64,000 nt of DNA from Novilysobacter selenitireducens (GTDB lineage: Bacteria > Pseudomonadota > Gammaproteobacteria > Xanthomonadales > Xanthomonadaceae): contig NZ_JAINZW010000001.1 of NCBI RefSeq assembly GCF_020026895.1, positions 62,001 through 126,000 of the forward strand, read 5' to 3'. Each line of letters starts with the position of its first letter. Position 1 is the first letter of the stretch. The notes beneath the pieces were generated by a model that saw nothing but the letters and a program-made list of their open reading frames with translations, searched no databases and had not been told where the DNA came from. Shown here one piece after another: positions 47,055 through 55,818 of this stretch. A program made the translations under genes and the position numbers.

Positions 47055-48095
47055 ATGACCGTAGTTGACCAGTCGGGCCGGCCGTCGCGTCGCCCGTACA
47101 CCATTTTGAACCTGTCGCTGATGCTGGCCCTGGGGTTGGGCCTGGCCGCGTGCGGCAAGGATGACGCCACGCCCGATGCGGCCGATCCGGCGGCCCGCGG
47201 CCCGGCCGCCACCGAGCAGGCCACGCCGGAAACCGCCGTGTCCAGCCGCGTCTCCGCGATGAGCGAGGACGAGCTGCGCGAGGCCGCGCGCAGCGCCTAC
47301 GCCGAGAACCGCCTGTACGCACCGGCCGAGGACAACGCGGTCGAGTACTACCTCGCGCTGCGCGAGAAGTCGCCCGGCGATGCCGGCGTGTCCAGTGCGC
47401 TGACCGACCTGCTGCCGATGACGGTGATCGCGATCGAGCAGAGCGTCGGCCGCGAGGACTTCAATGAAGCCCGCCGCCTGGCCGCCCTGCTGGAGCGCGC
47501 CGACGACAAGCACCCGGCACTGGCCCGCCTGAAGACCAGCATCGGCGAGCGCGAGCAGGCCGCCGAGGCGCAGGCCGAGCGCGACGCCGTCACCGCCGAG
47601 GAGCAGGCTGAGCGCCAGGCCGAATTGGAGCGCGAGCGCGCGGCCCAGCAGCAGGCGCAGCAGGAACAGGCCGCACGCGACCTGGCCGCGCGCCAGGCCG
47701 CCGAGCGTGAGGCCGCCGCCGAACAGGCCGCCGCCGACGAGCGTGCCGCCGAACAGGCCGCCGCCGAGCAGCGTGCCGCCGAGCAGCGCGCCGCGCAGCA
47801 GCGCGCCGCGCAACAGGCCGCGGCGAGCACGGCCACGGCCGCCGACCTGCGTCCGATCTCGACACCGGCCCCGCGCTTCCCGCCCGAGGCGCTGCGCGCA
47901 GGCCAGTCCGGCGAGGTGCAGGTGGAGTTCACCGTCGGCACCGACGGCTCGGTGACCAATGCGCGCGTGGTGCGCTCCAACCCGGCCCGGGTGTTCGACC
48001 GCGAGGCGGTCAGCGCCGTGCGCAGCTGGCGCTTCCAGCCGCTGCCCAACGCGGTCACCACCCGCCGCACGATCGGTTTCAACCCGGGCGGTTGA
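47055..48095 (+). CDS. TonB C-terminal-domain protein with lipobox and long coiled coil
   Basis: 346 residues. The N-terminus carries a lipoprotein-type signal: ILNLSLMLALGLGLAAC with Cys33, then G-K-D-D. The middle has a helical region (about 75-150) and a strongly repetitive coiled coil of A-E-Q-A-A-type heptads (about 185-285). The C-terminal ~70 residues are a TonB_C domain (ISTPAPRFPPEALRAGQSGE, then VSAVRSWRFQPLPN). Ribosome site GGGGAG precedes the ATG at 47055. TonB domains normally sit on a membrane helix, so a lipidated version is odd; see finding. Confidence 0.85.
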   Translation: MTVVDQSGRPSRRPYTILNLSLMLALGLGLAACGKDDATPDAADPAARGPAATEQATPETAVSSRVSAMSEDELREAARSAYAENRLYAPAEDNAVEYYLALREKSPGDAGVSSALTDLLPMTVIAIEQSVGREDFNEARRLAALLERADDKHPALARLKTSIGEREQAAEAQAERDAVTAEEQAERQAELERERAAQQQAQQEQAARDLAARQAAEREAAAEQAAADERAAEQAAAEQRAAEQRAAQQRAAQQAAASTATAADLRPISTPAPRFPPEALRAGQSGEVQVEFTVGTDGSVTNARVVRSNPARVFDREAVSAVRSWRFQPLPNAVTTRRTIGFNPGG

Positions 48096-48144
48096 TCCGG
48101 CAACGGTGACGCGTTGCGAGGACGATTTGTCTTCGCGCCAAAAG

Positions 48145-48172
48145 AAAAAGCCCGGCGAAGGCCGGGCTTTTT
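48145..48172. terminator. Bidirectional terminator between the TonB-domain gene and the NatB-like gene
   Basis: AAAAAGCCCGGC and GCCGGGCTTTTT flank a short loop centred near 48159. It serves both convergent transcripts. Confidence 0.9.
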
Positions 48173-48205
48173 CCGTTTGTCAGGCCGATTCGTCAGGCCG
48201 CCCGA

Positions 48206-49396
48206 TCAGCCGGCGATCGCCAGCTTTTCCTGGTGGTAGCGGCGCACCGCCAGGAACCACAGCAGGCCGGCCAGGCCGAAGCTCGCCGACAGGTACACCA
48301 GCCACGACAGCGCGTCGATCGGCTCGGCACGGATCACCTTCAGCAGCAGCTGGTTCTGCGCCAGGAACGGCACCGCGAACTGCCACAGCTGCGTCTTGAT
48401 CGGGTTCACCAGCAGCACGAAGGTCGGCACCATCGGCAGCAGCATCAGCCAGGTCATGTGGCTCTGCGCCTCCTTCATGCTCTTGGCCGATGCGGCCAGG
48501 AACGTCAGCAGCGCCGTGCCGATGAACGCCATCGGCAGCAGGATCAACAGCATCTTGCCGATCGCCGGGAAGCTCACGTCCAGCATCTTCGCCATGCCGC
48601 CGGACAGCTGGGCCGAGAGCTTGAACGCGAGCAGCGTCAGCAGCAGCGACAGCAGGCCCAGCGCGCAGGCGGCAGCGATCTTGCCGCTGACGATGGACCC
48701 GCGCGTGGCCGGCGTGGCCAGCAGCGGTTCCAGCGACTGGCGCTCGCGTTCGCCCGCGGTGGCATCAAGAATCAGGTAAGCGCCGCCGATGAACGAAGTG
48801 AGGATCAACAGGTATGGCAGCAGCGTCGACAGCAGCACGCCGCGCTTGGCGGCCTCTGTCGCCATGTCACGCGAGCCCACGCTTACCGGACGCGTCACCG
48901 TCGGGTCGATGCCGCGTGCCATCAGCCGCAGCATGCCGACCTGGCTGGCATAGCCGTCCAACGCGCTGCGCAGGCGCGCCACCGGGATTTCGGCGTTTCG
49001 GCGCGTGCTGTCGTGCACCAGTGAGACCGTTGCCGGCCGGCCGGCGCGCCAGTTCTCGGCGAAATCGGCATCGATCTCCAGCGCCACGTCGATGCGTTGC
49101 TCGGCGATGGCGGCATCCAGGTCGGCCGGCGGGTCGGTGGCCGTGATGCCATGGCCGGCCAGGAAGGTCACCAGGTTGGGTGCGTGCTCGGCACCCACCA
49201 CCGGCACCTCCAGCACCTTGTCGAGCTGGGTCTTTTGCCGGTTCTCGGCGAGCGCGCCCATCCCCAGCATCAGCGTCGGGTACAGCACGGGTCCGAGGAG
49301 CAGCGCCAATGCGAGGGTGCGACGGTCGCGCGAGATGTCCAGCAGTTCCTTGCGCATCACCGCCCACAACGAGGCGAACATATTTGTCGGCTTCAT
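48206..49396 (-). CDS. ABC transporter permease, NatB-like
   Basis: 396 residues. An N-terminal helix (about 24-48), a large extracytoplasmic domain (about 50-175), and a run of five helices in the second half (about 185-385). This is the ABC-2/NatB-type fold used for Na+ or other small-molecule efflux. The start overlaps the stop of the ATPase gene by four bases. It is the last gene of the peptidase-ATPase-permease operon. What is exported is not shown by sequence. Confidence 0.9.
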   Translation of the reverse strand: MKPTNMFASLWAVMRKELLDISRDRRTLALALLLGPVLYPTLMLGMGALAENRQKTQLDKVLEVPVVGAEHAPNLVTFLAGHGITATDPPADLDAAIAEQRIDVALEIDADFAENWRAGRPATVSLVHDSTRRNAEIPVARLRSALDGYASQVGMLRLMARGIDPTVTRPVSVGSRDMATEAAKRGVLLSTLLPYLLILTSFIGGAYLILDATAGERERQSLEPLLATPATRGSIVSGKIAAACALGLLSLLLTLLAFKLSAQLSGGMAKMLDVSFPAIGKMLLILLPMAFIGTALLTFLAASAKSMKEAQSHMTWLMLLPMVPTFVLLVNPIKTQLWQFAVPFLAQNQLLLKVIRAEPIDALSWLVYLSASFGLAGLLWFLAVRRYHQEKLAIAG

Positions 49397-50139
49397 GCGT
49401 GCAGGCCCTCCTCCGAGCCGATCGCCCTGACGAAGGCGTCTTCCAGGTTGGCCTCGCCAAAGCGCGCGCGCAGCTCGTCGGCGGTGCCGGCCGCCACCAC
49501 CTGGCCTTTGGCGATGATGACGATGCGGTCACACAGCGCCGCCACCTCCTGCATGATGTGACTGGAAAAGATCACGCAGCGGCCCTCGGCCCTGAGCTGT
49601 TGCAGGAAGCCGCGCATCGCGCGCGTGGTCATCACGTCCAGGCCGTTGGTGGGCTCATCCAGGATCACGTTGCGCGGGTCGTGCACCAGCGCGCGGGCGA
49701 TCGCGGTCTTGGTGCGCTGGCCCTGGCTGAAGCCTTCGGTCTGGCGGTCGAGGATGTCGTCCATGTCCAGCGCCGCCGACAACGCACGCGTGCGCTCGGC
49801 GATCGCCGCCTTCGACATGCCGTGCAGCTCGCCGAAGTAGGCGATGTTCTCGCGCGCGGTCAGCCGCTTGTAGACGCCGCGTGCGTCGGGCAACACGCCC
49901 AGTGCGCGGCGCACCGCGGCCGGCTGCGCGGCTGCGTCGACACCGTCGACCTCCACGCGGCCGCTGTCGGGCGCCATCAGCGTGTACAGCATGCGCAGCG
50001 TGGTGGTCTTGCCGGCGCCGTTGGGCCCGAGCAGGCCGGTGATCTGGCCGTCCGGGGCCTGGAAGTCGACGCCGTCGACCGCCTTCACCACGCCGGTCTT
50101 GGTCTTGAACGCCTTGTGCAGGTCGTGTGCGGTGATCAT
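49393..50139 (-). CDS. ABC transporter ATP-binding protein, NatA-like
   Basis: 248 residues. Walker A GPNGAGKTTT (38-47), the Q-loop is replaced by LPDARGVY as in NatA-like proteins, the signature is FSQGQRTKTAIARAL, and Walker B is NVILDEPTNGLD. An H-loop His lies in FSSHIMQEV. The Gln-Gly-Gln in place of the common Gly-Gly-Gln signature is typical of this subfamily. It overlaps the upstream peptidase by four bases and the downstream permease by four, so the three genes are translationally coupled. Confidence 0.93.
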   Translation of the reverse strand: MITAHDLHKAFKTKTGVVKAVDGVDFQAPDGQITGLLGPNGAGKTTTLRMLYTLMAPDSGRVEVDGVDAAAQPAAVRRALGVLPDARGVYKRLTARENIAYFGELHGMSKAAIAERTRALSAALDMDDILDRQTEGFSQGQRTKTAIARALVHDPRNVILDEPTNGLDVMTTRAMRGFLQQLRAEGRCVIFSSHIMQEVAALCDRIVIIAKGQVVAAGTADELRARFGEANLEDAFVRAIGSEEGLHA

Positions 50140-51674
50140 GGTTCCCATCCATTGAAACTGGTGAACGGCGGCACGCCCGCCAGGCGATCCAGGCACGCGG
50201 TGTCCAGCGCGGCGGCATCGGTGGATTCGATGAACTGCCCGACCAGCTTGGGCATGCAGCCCAGCACCAGCGTGCCGTGGCCCTGGCCGTCGACCACCAG
50301 GTGGCGGCCGTTCGACAGGCCCTTGACCACCGCCTCGCCGTAGCGCGGTGGCGTCACCGGGTCGAGCGCACCCGACAACAGCAGCGCCGGCACGTCCGAG
50401 CGCAGCGGCGCCGTGAAGTCCTCGCCGCGCGCGCCGCGCGGCCACACCGAACATGCCGCGAAGAACAGCTCGGCGACGTCCGGCCCGAGGATCGTGTCGT
50501 CGATGGCTGCATCGGCCGTGTACCGGTCGGCATCCTCGGCGCACAGCACCGACCACTGCATGCCTCGCGTCATCTGCTCGCCCATCGACCGCGCCATCAG
50601 CTCCGACAGCGACATCAACGGCGCATAGCGGCCCTGCGCGGCCTCATCCAGCACCAGGGGCAGCAGCGCGGACGTCTGCGGCGCATACGAGAACGAAAAG
50701 GCCAGTCCGACCACGTGGTCGGGCGTGACAGTCGCCGTGCGCGTCTCGCCCGTGGACGGATGGCGGTAGTCGACCTCGACCGGCGCCGCCTCCAGCGCGT
50801 CCATCACCTGCGACAGCCGGGTGCGGGTGTCGACCGGGAAGCGCGCCTTGCACGCCGGCAGCGTGCGGCAGTAGTCGGACTGCAGCCGGATGGCGTCCTC
50901 GAAGGTGTGCGCGAACTCGCCGCCGACCACCAGGTCGTTGGGCGCCACGCCATCGAGTACGAGTGCGCGGGTGTGCTGCGGATGCGCGGCGGCGTACTGC
51001 TGCGCCACGCGCGTGCCGTAGGAGCCGCCCACCAGGTTGACCTGGTCGACACCGAGCGCCTGGCGCACGTTGTCCAGGTCGGCGACCGCCTGCGTCGTGG
51101 TGTAGAGCGTCGGGTCCGTGCGTCCCTCGAGACCCGCCAGGCACGTGCGCGCGAACGCACGCAGCTGCTCGACGCTGGCGCTTTCCTCGTTGTCGATGCG
51201 CAGCGGCTCGCCCTCGGCGTCGACGCAGTCCAGCGGGTTGGAGCCGCCGGTGCCGCGCTGGTCGACCATCAGGATGTCGCGCTGCTTGCGCACCTCGCGC
51301 AGCGCCATGTTAACCGTCGCCGCGTGTTCGGTCGCGGCCTGCCCGGGCCCGCCGGCGATGAAGAACACCGGATCGTCGGTGCCGCCGCCGCTGCCGGTGG
51401 CCGGCAACCACGCCAGGTTGAGGTCAATCCGGCGTCCGTCGGGCTTGGCGGGGTCCTCGGGGACCGTATGCGTCGCGCAGAACGCCTCGGTCGCCTGTCC
51501 ACCGCCGACACCGGTCAGCGAGCAGGGTTCGAACGCAATGGCGCCGAAGTGGCGCGTGGCGCCGTCGGTCCCGTTGGCATCGGGTGGTGCGTCGGCGGGC
51601 TGGCAGCCTGCCAGCAGCACGGCCGACACCGCGGCCGCCGCAAGCGCGGCCGTCTTCATTCCATGGAAAGGCAT
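50136..51674 (-). CDS. Lipoprotein alpha/beta-hydrolase, S33 tripeptidyl-aminopeptidase-like
   Basis: 512 residues. Lipobox LLAGC (Cys24) after a short helical signal. The alpha/beta-hydrolase core has the oxyanion segment FIAGGPGQAA, MVDQRGTGGSN and the nucleophile elbow GGSYGTR. A C-terminal catalytic block follows (LLLSGALDPVTPPRY with the Asp, HLVVDGQGHGTL with the His). This is the SCO7095/TAP-like group of exported peptidases. The ATG at 51674 has AGGA upstream; 51659 is an alternative. Being coupled to a NatAB-type exporter suggests a joint role in peptide or antibiotic handling, which is unproven. Confidence 0.9.
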   Translation of the reverse strand: MPFHGMKTAALAAAAVSAVLLAGCQPADAPPDANGTDGATRHFGAIAFEPCSLTGVGGGQATEAFCATHTVPEDPAKPDGRRIDLNLAWLPATGSGGGTDDPVFFIAGGPGQAATEHAATVNMALREVRKQRDILMVDQRGTGGSNPLDCVDAEGEPLRIDNEESASVEQLRAFARTCLAGLEGRTDPTLYTTTQAVADLDNVRQALGVDQVNLVGGSYGTRVAQQYAAAHPQHTRALVLDGVAPNDLVVGGEFAHTFEDAIRLQSDYCRTLPACKARFPVDTRTRLSQVMDALEAAPVEVDYRHPSTGETRTATVTPDHVVGLAFSFSYAPQTSALLPLVLDEAAQGRYAPLMSLSELMARSMGEQMTRGMQWSVLCAEDADRYTADAAIDDTILGPDVAELFFAACSVWPRGARGEDFTAPLRSDVPALLLSGALDPVTPPRYGEAVVKGLSNGRHLVVDGQGHGTLVLGCMPKLVGQFIESTDAAALDTACLDRLAGVPPFTSFNGWEP

Positions 51675-51767
51675 GCATCGTCCTGTGGTTCGCGCTGGAA
51701 CGCGCAGGATGACAGACGGCGTCGCGGCCGGAAACGTGACACAAGTCAGGCGAGGCGCATCCGCTCG

Positions 51768-51881
51768 TTAGCCACCCAGGCGCGCCTCCAGCCGGTCGAG
51801 CTGGTCGCCAGCGCCCCGTGCGCCATCCGCGTCCCAGCTGCGGTGCAGGGCATCGCGTGCGGCAAGGATCGCCCGCGCCAC
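51768..51881 (-). CDS. Possible short ORF after the ferredoxin reductase gene
   Basis: 37 residues from a GTG, in the same frame as the upstream ferredoxin reductase and separated from it by its TAA. The peptide (VARAILAARDALHRSW, ending LDRLEARLGG) is helix-forming and has normal codon use for this genome. No homologue is recalled. It may be a small protein, or chance in a GC-rich spacer. Confidence 0.3.
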   Translation of the reverse strand: MARAILAARDALHRSWDADGARGAGDQLDRLEARLGG

Positions 51882-51917
51882 GCGTAATGCGCGTGGCCGG
51901 GGATCCGCCGCATTCGG

Positions 51918-52685
51918 TTACTTGCTGCTGACGTACTTCTCGCGGCGGATCTGCTTCACCTCGAGCCCGCATTCCTTCAGCGACTCGAAGCACGCATCGA
52001 CCATGTTCGGGTTGCCGCACAGGTAGGCGATGTCGCCGGCGGCATCGGGCGCGAATTCCCCCAGGAACTGCTGCACGTAGCCGTGGCGTACGTCGCCATG
52101 GTCATGCGCCGAACCCGGCGCCGGCAGCTCGCGCGAGAAGCACGGCACGAAGCGGAAATGGTCGGGATGCTGCGCGGCGAACGCGCGGAACTCGTCGCCG
52201 TACAGCAGCTCCTCGGGCGTGCGTGCGCCGAACAGCAGCACGACCTGGATGCCGCGCTCGGCGATCGCCTGCGCCAGTTGCGGCAGCATCGACCGGTAGG
52301 GCGTCACGCCGGTGCCGGTGCCGATCAGCAGGTAGCGGCGGTTGGCATCGGCGGGCATCAGGCAGAAGCGCCCGAACGGGCCGCTGGCATCCACCGTGCC
52401 GCCGACCTCCAGGCCCTCGAACAGGGCCGTGGCCGCGCCGCCGGGCACGTAGCTGACGGCGATGTCCACCGCCTCCCCGGGGCCGATGGCGTGGTCGTGG
52501 ATGGTCGCCAGCGAATACGACCGCTTGGTCGCGGTGCCGTCGGCGTACTGGAAGTGGACCTGGATGAACTGGCCGGGGATGAAGTCCAGCGGCTGGCCAT
52601 CGTCGCGGACGAACGCGTAGTGCCCGACCGACGGGGCCAGCATGCGGCGCGAGACGAGCTTGAGGGGGAAGTGCTGGATGGCCAC
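51918..52685 (-). CDS. Ferredoxin-NADP reductase (FAD)
   Basis: 255 residues from the chosen GTG. FAD-binding domain about 1-100, with RSYSLATIHDH as the flavin motif and PFGRFCLMP; NADP domain about 105-255, with LIGTGTGVTPYRSML and YLCGNPNMVDACF. The C-terminus is short (REKYVSSK). This bacterial class moves electrons between NADPH and ferredoxin or flavodoxin and helps in oxidative stress. In-frame starts also exist at 52721 and 52727; I chose 52685 as it fits the domain length. Divergent from the ABC-2 exporter. Confidence 0.9.
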   Translation of the reverse strand: MAIQHFPLKLVSRRMLAPSVGHYAFVRDDGQPLDFIPGQFIQVHFQYADGTATKRSYSLATIHDHAIGPGEAVDIAVSYVPGGAATALFEGLEVGGTVDASGPFGRFCLMPADANRRYLLIGTGTGVTPYRSMLPQLAQAIAERGIQVVLLFGARTPEELLYGDEFRAFAAQHPDHFRFVPCFSRELPAPGSAHDHGDVRHGYVQQFLGEFAPDAAGDIAYLCGNPNMVDACFESLKECGLEVKQIRREKYVSSK

Positions 52686-52736
52686 GGACCGGTGCCTGGA
52701 ACACAGCGTGGCGCGGGGCATGGCCACAGGGCCGCC

Positions 52737-52742
52737 TATAAT
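52737..52742 (+). promoter_or_regulatory. Perfect -10 box before the ABC-2 exporter gene
   Basis: TATAAT at 52737-52742 with start expected near 52749, 50 bases before the ATP-binding gene. No good -35 is visible at the right spacing, so strength is uncertain. Confidence 0.4.
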
Positions 52743-52799
52743 ACCGGCATTCGCCGCGCGGCCCGGACGCGTGGCTTCCGCAGTACAGGTGAGCGCCCC

Positions 52800-53813
52800 A
52801 TGTCCCAGACCCCGTCGGCCACCCCGGCCGTCGCCGCGCCGGCCGTTGACGCGGCAATCCCCGCGCTGTCCGTGCGCGGCCTGCGCAAGACCTACGACAA
52901 CCGCGTGCAGGCACTCAAGGGCGTCTCCCTGGACGTCGCCCAGGGCGACTTCTTCGCGCTGCTCGGTCCCAACGGCGCCGGCAAGTCGACGCTGATCGGC
53001 ATTGTCAGTTCGCTGGTCAACCTCAGCGAGGGCAGCGTGTCGATCTTTGGCACCGACCTGGTGCGCGAGCGCGACGCGGCGATGCGCCTGATCGGGCTGG
53101 TCCCGCAGGAGCTCAACTTCAACATGTTCGAGAAGCCGCTCGACATCCTGGTCAACTACGCCGGCTTCTACGGCGTGCCGCGCGCGCAGGCGATCGAGCG
53201 CGCCGAGGTCGAGCTGCGTCGCGCGCAGTTGTGGGACAAGGCGCAGATGATGAGCCGCACGCTATCGGGCGGCATGAAGCGTCGGCTGATGATCGCCCGC
53301 GCGATGATGACCCGCCCGCGCCTGCTGATCCTCGACGAGCCCACTGCCGGCGTCGATATCGAGATCCGCCGCGGCATGTGGCAGACGCTACGCGAGATCA
53401 ACGCCGCCGGCACCACCATCATCCTCACCACGCATTACCTGGAAGAAGCCGAGCACCTGTGCCGCAACCTGGCCATCATCGACCGCGGCGCGATCGTCGC
53501 CTCGGGTCCGATGAAGGCGCTGCTGGCGCGGCTGGACGTGGAGGGCTTCCTGCTCGACATCGACGGCCCGTTGCCCGCGACCCTGCCGGTGATCGAAGGC
53601 GCGACGCTGGTGGCCAGCGATGACCACACGCTGGACGTGGAGATGCCGCGCGCGATGGACCTCAACCGGGTATTCGCCGCGCTGGGCGAGGCCGGCATCC
53701 GCGTGCGCTCGATGCGTACCAAGTCCAACCGCCTGGAAGAGCTGTTCGTGCGCATGACCGGTGAGAACGCACAGGATTCCACCGTGCAGCCCTCGCCCGA
53801 ACCCGTCGCGTAA
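52800..53813 (+). CDS. ABC-2 exporter ATP-binding protein, YadG-like
   Basis: 337 residues. An N-terminal Ala/Pro leader (about 1-22) precedes the ATPase domain: Walker A GPNGAGKSTL, the signature LSGGMKRRLMIARAM, Walker B LLILDEPTAGVD and H-loop HYLEE. The C-terminal extension (about 245-337) is typical of the DrrA/YadG type. It pairs with the permease 129 bases downstream, separated by an interspersed repeat. The exported compound is unknown. Confidence 0.92.
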   Translation: MSQTPSATPAVAAPAVDAAIPALSVRGLRKTYDNRVQALKGVSLDVAQGDFFALLGPNGAGKSTLIGIVSSLVNLSEGSVSIFGTDLVRERDAAMRLIGLVPQELNFNMFEKPLDILVNYAGFYGVPRAQAIERAEVELRRAQLWDKAQMMSRTLSGGMKRRLMIARAMMTRPRLLILDEPTAGVDIEIRRGMWQTLREINAAGTTIILTTHYLEEAEHLCRNLAIIDRGAIVASGPMKALLARLDVEGFLLDIDGPLPATLPVIEGATLVASDDHTLDVEMPRAMDLNRVFAALGEAGIRVRSMRTKSNRLEELFVRMTGENAQDSTVQPSPEPVA

Positions 53814-53820
53814 CTGCTCC

Positions 53821-53910
53821 CTCCCCTGCGCGCAGGGGAGGGTTGGGGAGGGGTGCCTTTCAGGCGCCGCTTTCCCTGAGAGTCCCAGCACCCCCCTCCC
53901 AACCTCCCCC
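53821..53910. repeat. Palindromic CCCTCCC/GGGAGGG interspersed repeat
   Basis: CTCCCCTGCG/CGCAGGGGAG (53821-53840) forms an inner hairpin. AGGGTTGGGGAGGGGTGC (starting near 53838) is the approximate inverse of GCACCCCCCTCCCAACCTCC (53888-53907). This is a well-known kind of dispersed repeat in Lysobacter/Xanthomonas-type genomes. It sits between two genes of one transporter operon. Confidence 0.75.
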
Positions 53911-53942
53911 CGCAGCCAGCGGGAGGAAAAAAGCGGAACCCC

Positions 53943-54743
53943 ATGCCGACCGACACCACCACCGAAACCACGCCGATGCAGCGCAACCTCGTCGCGCTGG
54001 GCACCATCGTCCGCCGCGAGATCACGCGCATCCTGCGCATCTGGGGACAGACGCTGGTGCCGCCGGCCATCACCATGACGCTGTACTTCCTGATCTTCGG
54101 CGGCCTGATCGGCTCGCGCATCGGGACCATGGACGGCATCGATTACATGGACTTCATCGTGCCGGGGCTGGTGATGATGAGCATCATCCAGAACAGCTAC
54201 GGCAACATCAGCTCCAGCTTCTTCGGCGCCAAGTTCGGCCGCCATGTCGAGGAGCTGCTGGTCAGTCCGATGCCCAGCTGGGTGATCCTCACCGGCTACG
54301 TCGCCGGCGCCGTGGCGCGCGGGCTGGCGGTCGGTGCGATCGTGTTGATGATCGCGATGCTGTTCACCCGCGTCAGCATCCCGCACCCGCTGGTCACGCT
54401 CAGCACCGTGATCCTGGGCGCGACGATCTTCGCGCTGGCCGGCTTCGTCAACGCGGTGTACGCCAAGAAGTTCGATGACATCGCGATCGTGCCGACCTTC
54501 ATCCTGACCCCGCTCACCTATTTGGGCGGCGTGTTCTATTCCGTCAGCCTGCTGCCCGATTGGGCCGAGGCCGCCACCCACGCCAACCCGATCTTCTACA
54601 TGGTCAACGCGTTCCGCTACGGCCTGCTGGGCGTGAGCGACGTGCCGCTGTGGATCGCCTACGCGCTGATGCTGGGCTTCGTGGTGGTGCTGGCCGCCGT
54701 CGGCCTGAGCCTGCTCAAGCGCGGCGTCGGGCTGCGCAGTTGA
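53943..54743 (+). CDS. ABC-2 exporter permease, YadH-like
   Basis: 266 residues with six helices (about 33-58, 68-88, 110-140, 142-168, 175-198, 235-260). The segment GGVFYSVSLLPDWAEAATHANP is typical of ABC-2 permeases. It is the partner of the ATPase gene upstream. The gene is complete despite the repeat separating the two. Followed by a large inverted repeat. Confidence 0.92.
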   Translation: MPTDTTTETTPMQRNLVALGTIVRREITRILRIWGQTLVPPAITMTLYFLIFGGLIGSRIGTMDGIDYMDFIVPGLVMMSIIQNSYGNISSSFFGAKFGRHVEELLVSPMPSWVILTGYVAGAVARGLAVGAIVLMIAMLFTRVSIPHPLVTLSTVILGATIFALAGFVNAVYAKKFDDIAIVPTFILTPLTYLGGVFYSVSLLPDWAEAATHANPIFYMVNAFRYGLLGVSDVPLWIAYALMLGFVVVLAAVGLSLLKRGVGLRS

Positions 54744-54756
54744 CGCCAGTGCCCTT

Positions 54757-54905
54757 GTAGGAGCGGCTTCAGCCGCGAGCGGATACCGGGACGCGGCGGA
54801 TCGCGACTTACGTCGCTCCTGCAGAAGCCTTCCGTTGTAGGAGCGACGTAAGTCGCGACCTTCGTAGGTCCCGGACGAAAAGCTCGCGGCTGAAGCCGCT
54901 CCTAC
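54757..54905. repeat. Nested REP-type inverted repeats (GTAGGAGCG family)
   Basis: Outer arms GTAGGAGCGGCTTCAGCCGC (54757-54776, extending to 54780) and the perfect inverse GCTCGCGGCTGAAGCCGC onward (54882-54905), 24 bases each. Inner arms TCGCGACTTACGTCGCTCCT (54801-54820) and AGGAGCGACGTAAGTCGCGA (54839-54858). The right outer arm includes the tatD stop codon. Such units are abundant in Pseudomonas and Xanthomonas-type genomes. Confidence 0.9.
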
Positions 54906-55711
54906 AGGGGCGGCAATCGGAAGAATGACGCGGCGGTGGCGGATGTCGCCGCCACGGTCGCCTCGACCGTCTCACCGCGGTCGCGCGCCAGCTCCTCGAC
55001 GATGTGCGGCAGGAACATCGGCTCGTTGCGGCGGTCCTTGGGGGCGGGCTTGAGCGAACGCGGCAGCAGGTAGGGCGCGTCGGTTTCGACCATCAACCGG
55101 TTGGCGGGGATGTTGCCGACGATTTCGCGCAGGTGCTGGCCGCGGCGCTCGTCGCACAGCCAGCCGGTGATGCCGATGTGCCAGTCGTGGTCCAGGCAGT
55201 CGAACAGTTCCTCGCGGGTGCCGGTGAAGCAGTGCACCACGGCCGGGCCGATGCGGCCCTCGAAGTTGCGCATGATCGCCACGAAGTCGGCATGCGCGTC
55301 GCGCTGGTGCAGGAACAGCGGCTTGACCACGCCCTTGGCGGCGAGGTCGACGGCGATCTGCAGCTGCCGTTCGAACGCGCGGCGTTGCGCGGGGCGCGGC
55401 GAGAAGTCGCGGAAGTAGTCCAGGCCGCACTCGCCCACGGCGACCACCTCGTCGTGCGCCAGCAACGCGCGCATCTCCGCGTCGCACTCGTCGGTGTACT
55501 CGGTGGCGTGGTGCGGGTGCACGCCGGCGGTGGCGTACAGCACGCCGGGATGCGCGTGCGCCAGTTCCAGTGCCTTCGGCGAATGCTCGCGACTGGCGCC
55601 GGTGACGACCATGCGCGCCACGCCGGCGGCGCGCGCGCGGGCGATCACCGCGTCGCGGTCGTGGTCGAAGGATTCGTGGGTGAGGTTGGCGCCGATGTCG
55701 ATGAGTTGCAT
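54902..55711 (-). CDS. tatD: TatD-family DNase
   Basis: 269 residues. A metal-dependent TIM-barrel hydrolase with 3'-5' exonuclease activity in family members. Metal ligands: D-I-G-A-N (instead of the usual H-x-H in the first strand, but with LTHESF following), Glu in AVGECGLDYF, His in FLHQRDAH, and His in VVHCFTGT; Asp in METDAPYLLP. The ETDAPYL signature is intact. The stop codon overlaps the interspersed repeat. Divergent from hrpB. Confidence 0.92.
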   Translation of the reverse strand: MQLIDIGANLTHESFDHDRDAVIARARAAGVARMVVTGASREHSPKALELAHAHPGVLYATAGVHPHHATEYTDECDAEMRALLAHDEVVAVGECGLDYFRDFSPRPAQRRAFERQLQIAVDLAAKGVVKPLFLHQRDAHADFVAIMRNFEGRIGPAVVHCFTGTREELFDCLDHDWHIGITGWLCDERRGQHLREIVGNIPANRLMVETDAPYLLPRSLKPAPKDRRNEPMFLPHIVEELARDRGETVEATVAATSATAASFFRLPPL

Positions 55712-55818
55712 CGAGAAATTCTAGCGTGGCCGACACCGGCCGCCGCGCTTGCACACCGTTAGCGACGGATCCGCTGCGAACCGGAGCCAACGCGTGACGC
55801 CACCCGTATCCTTCGCGC

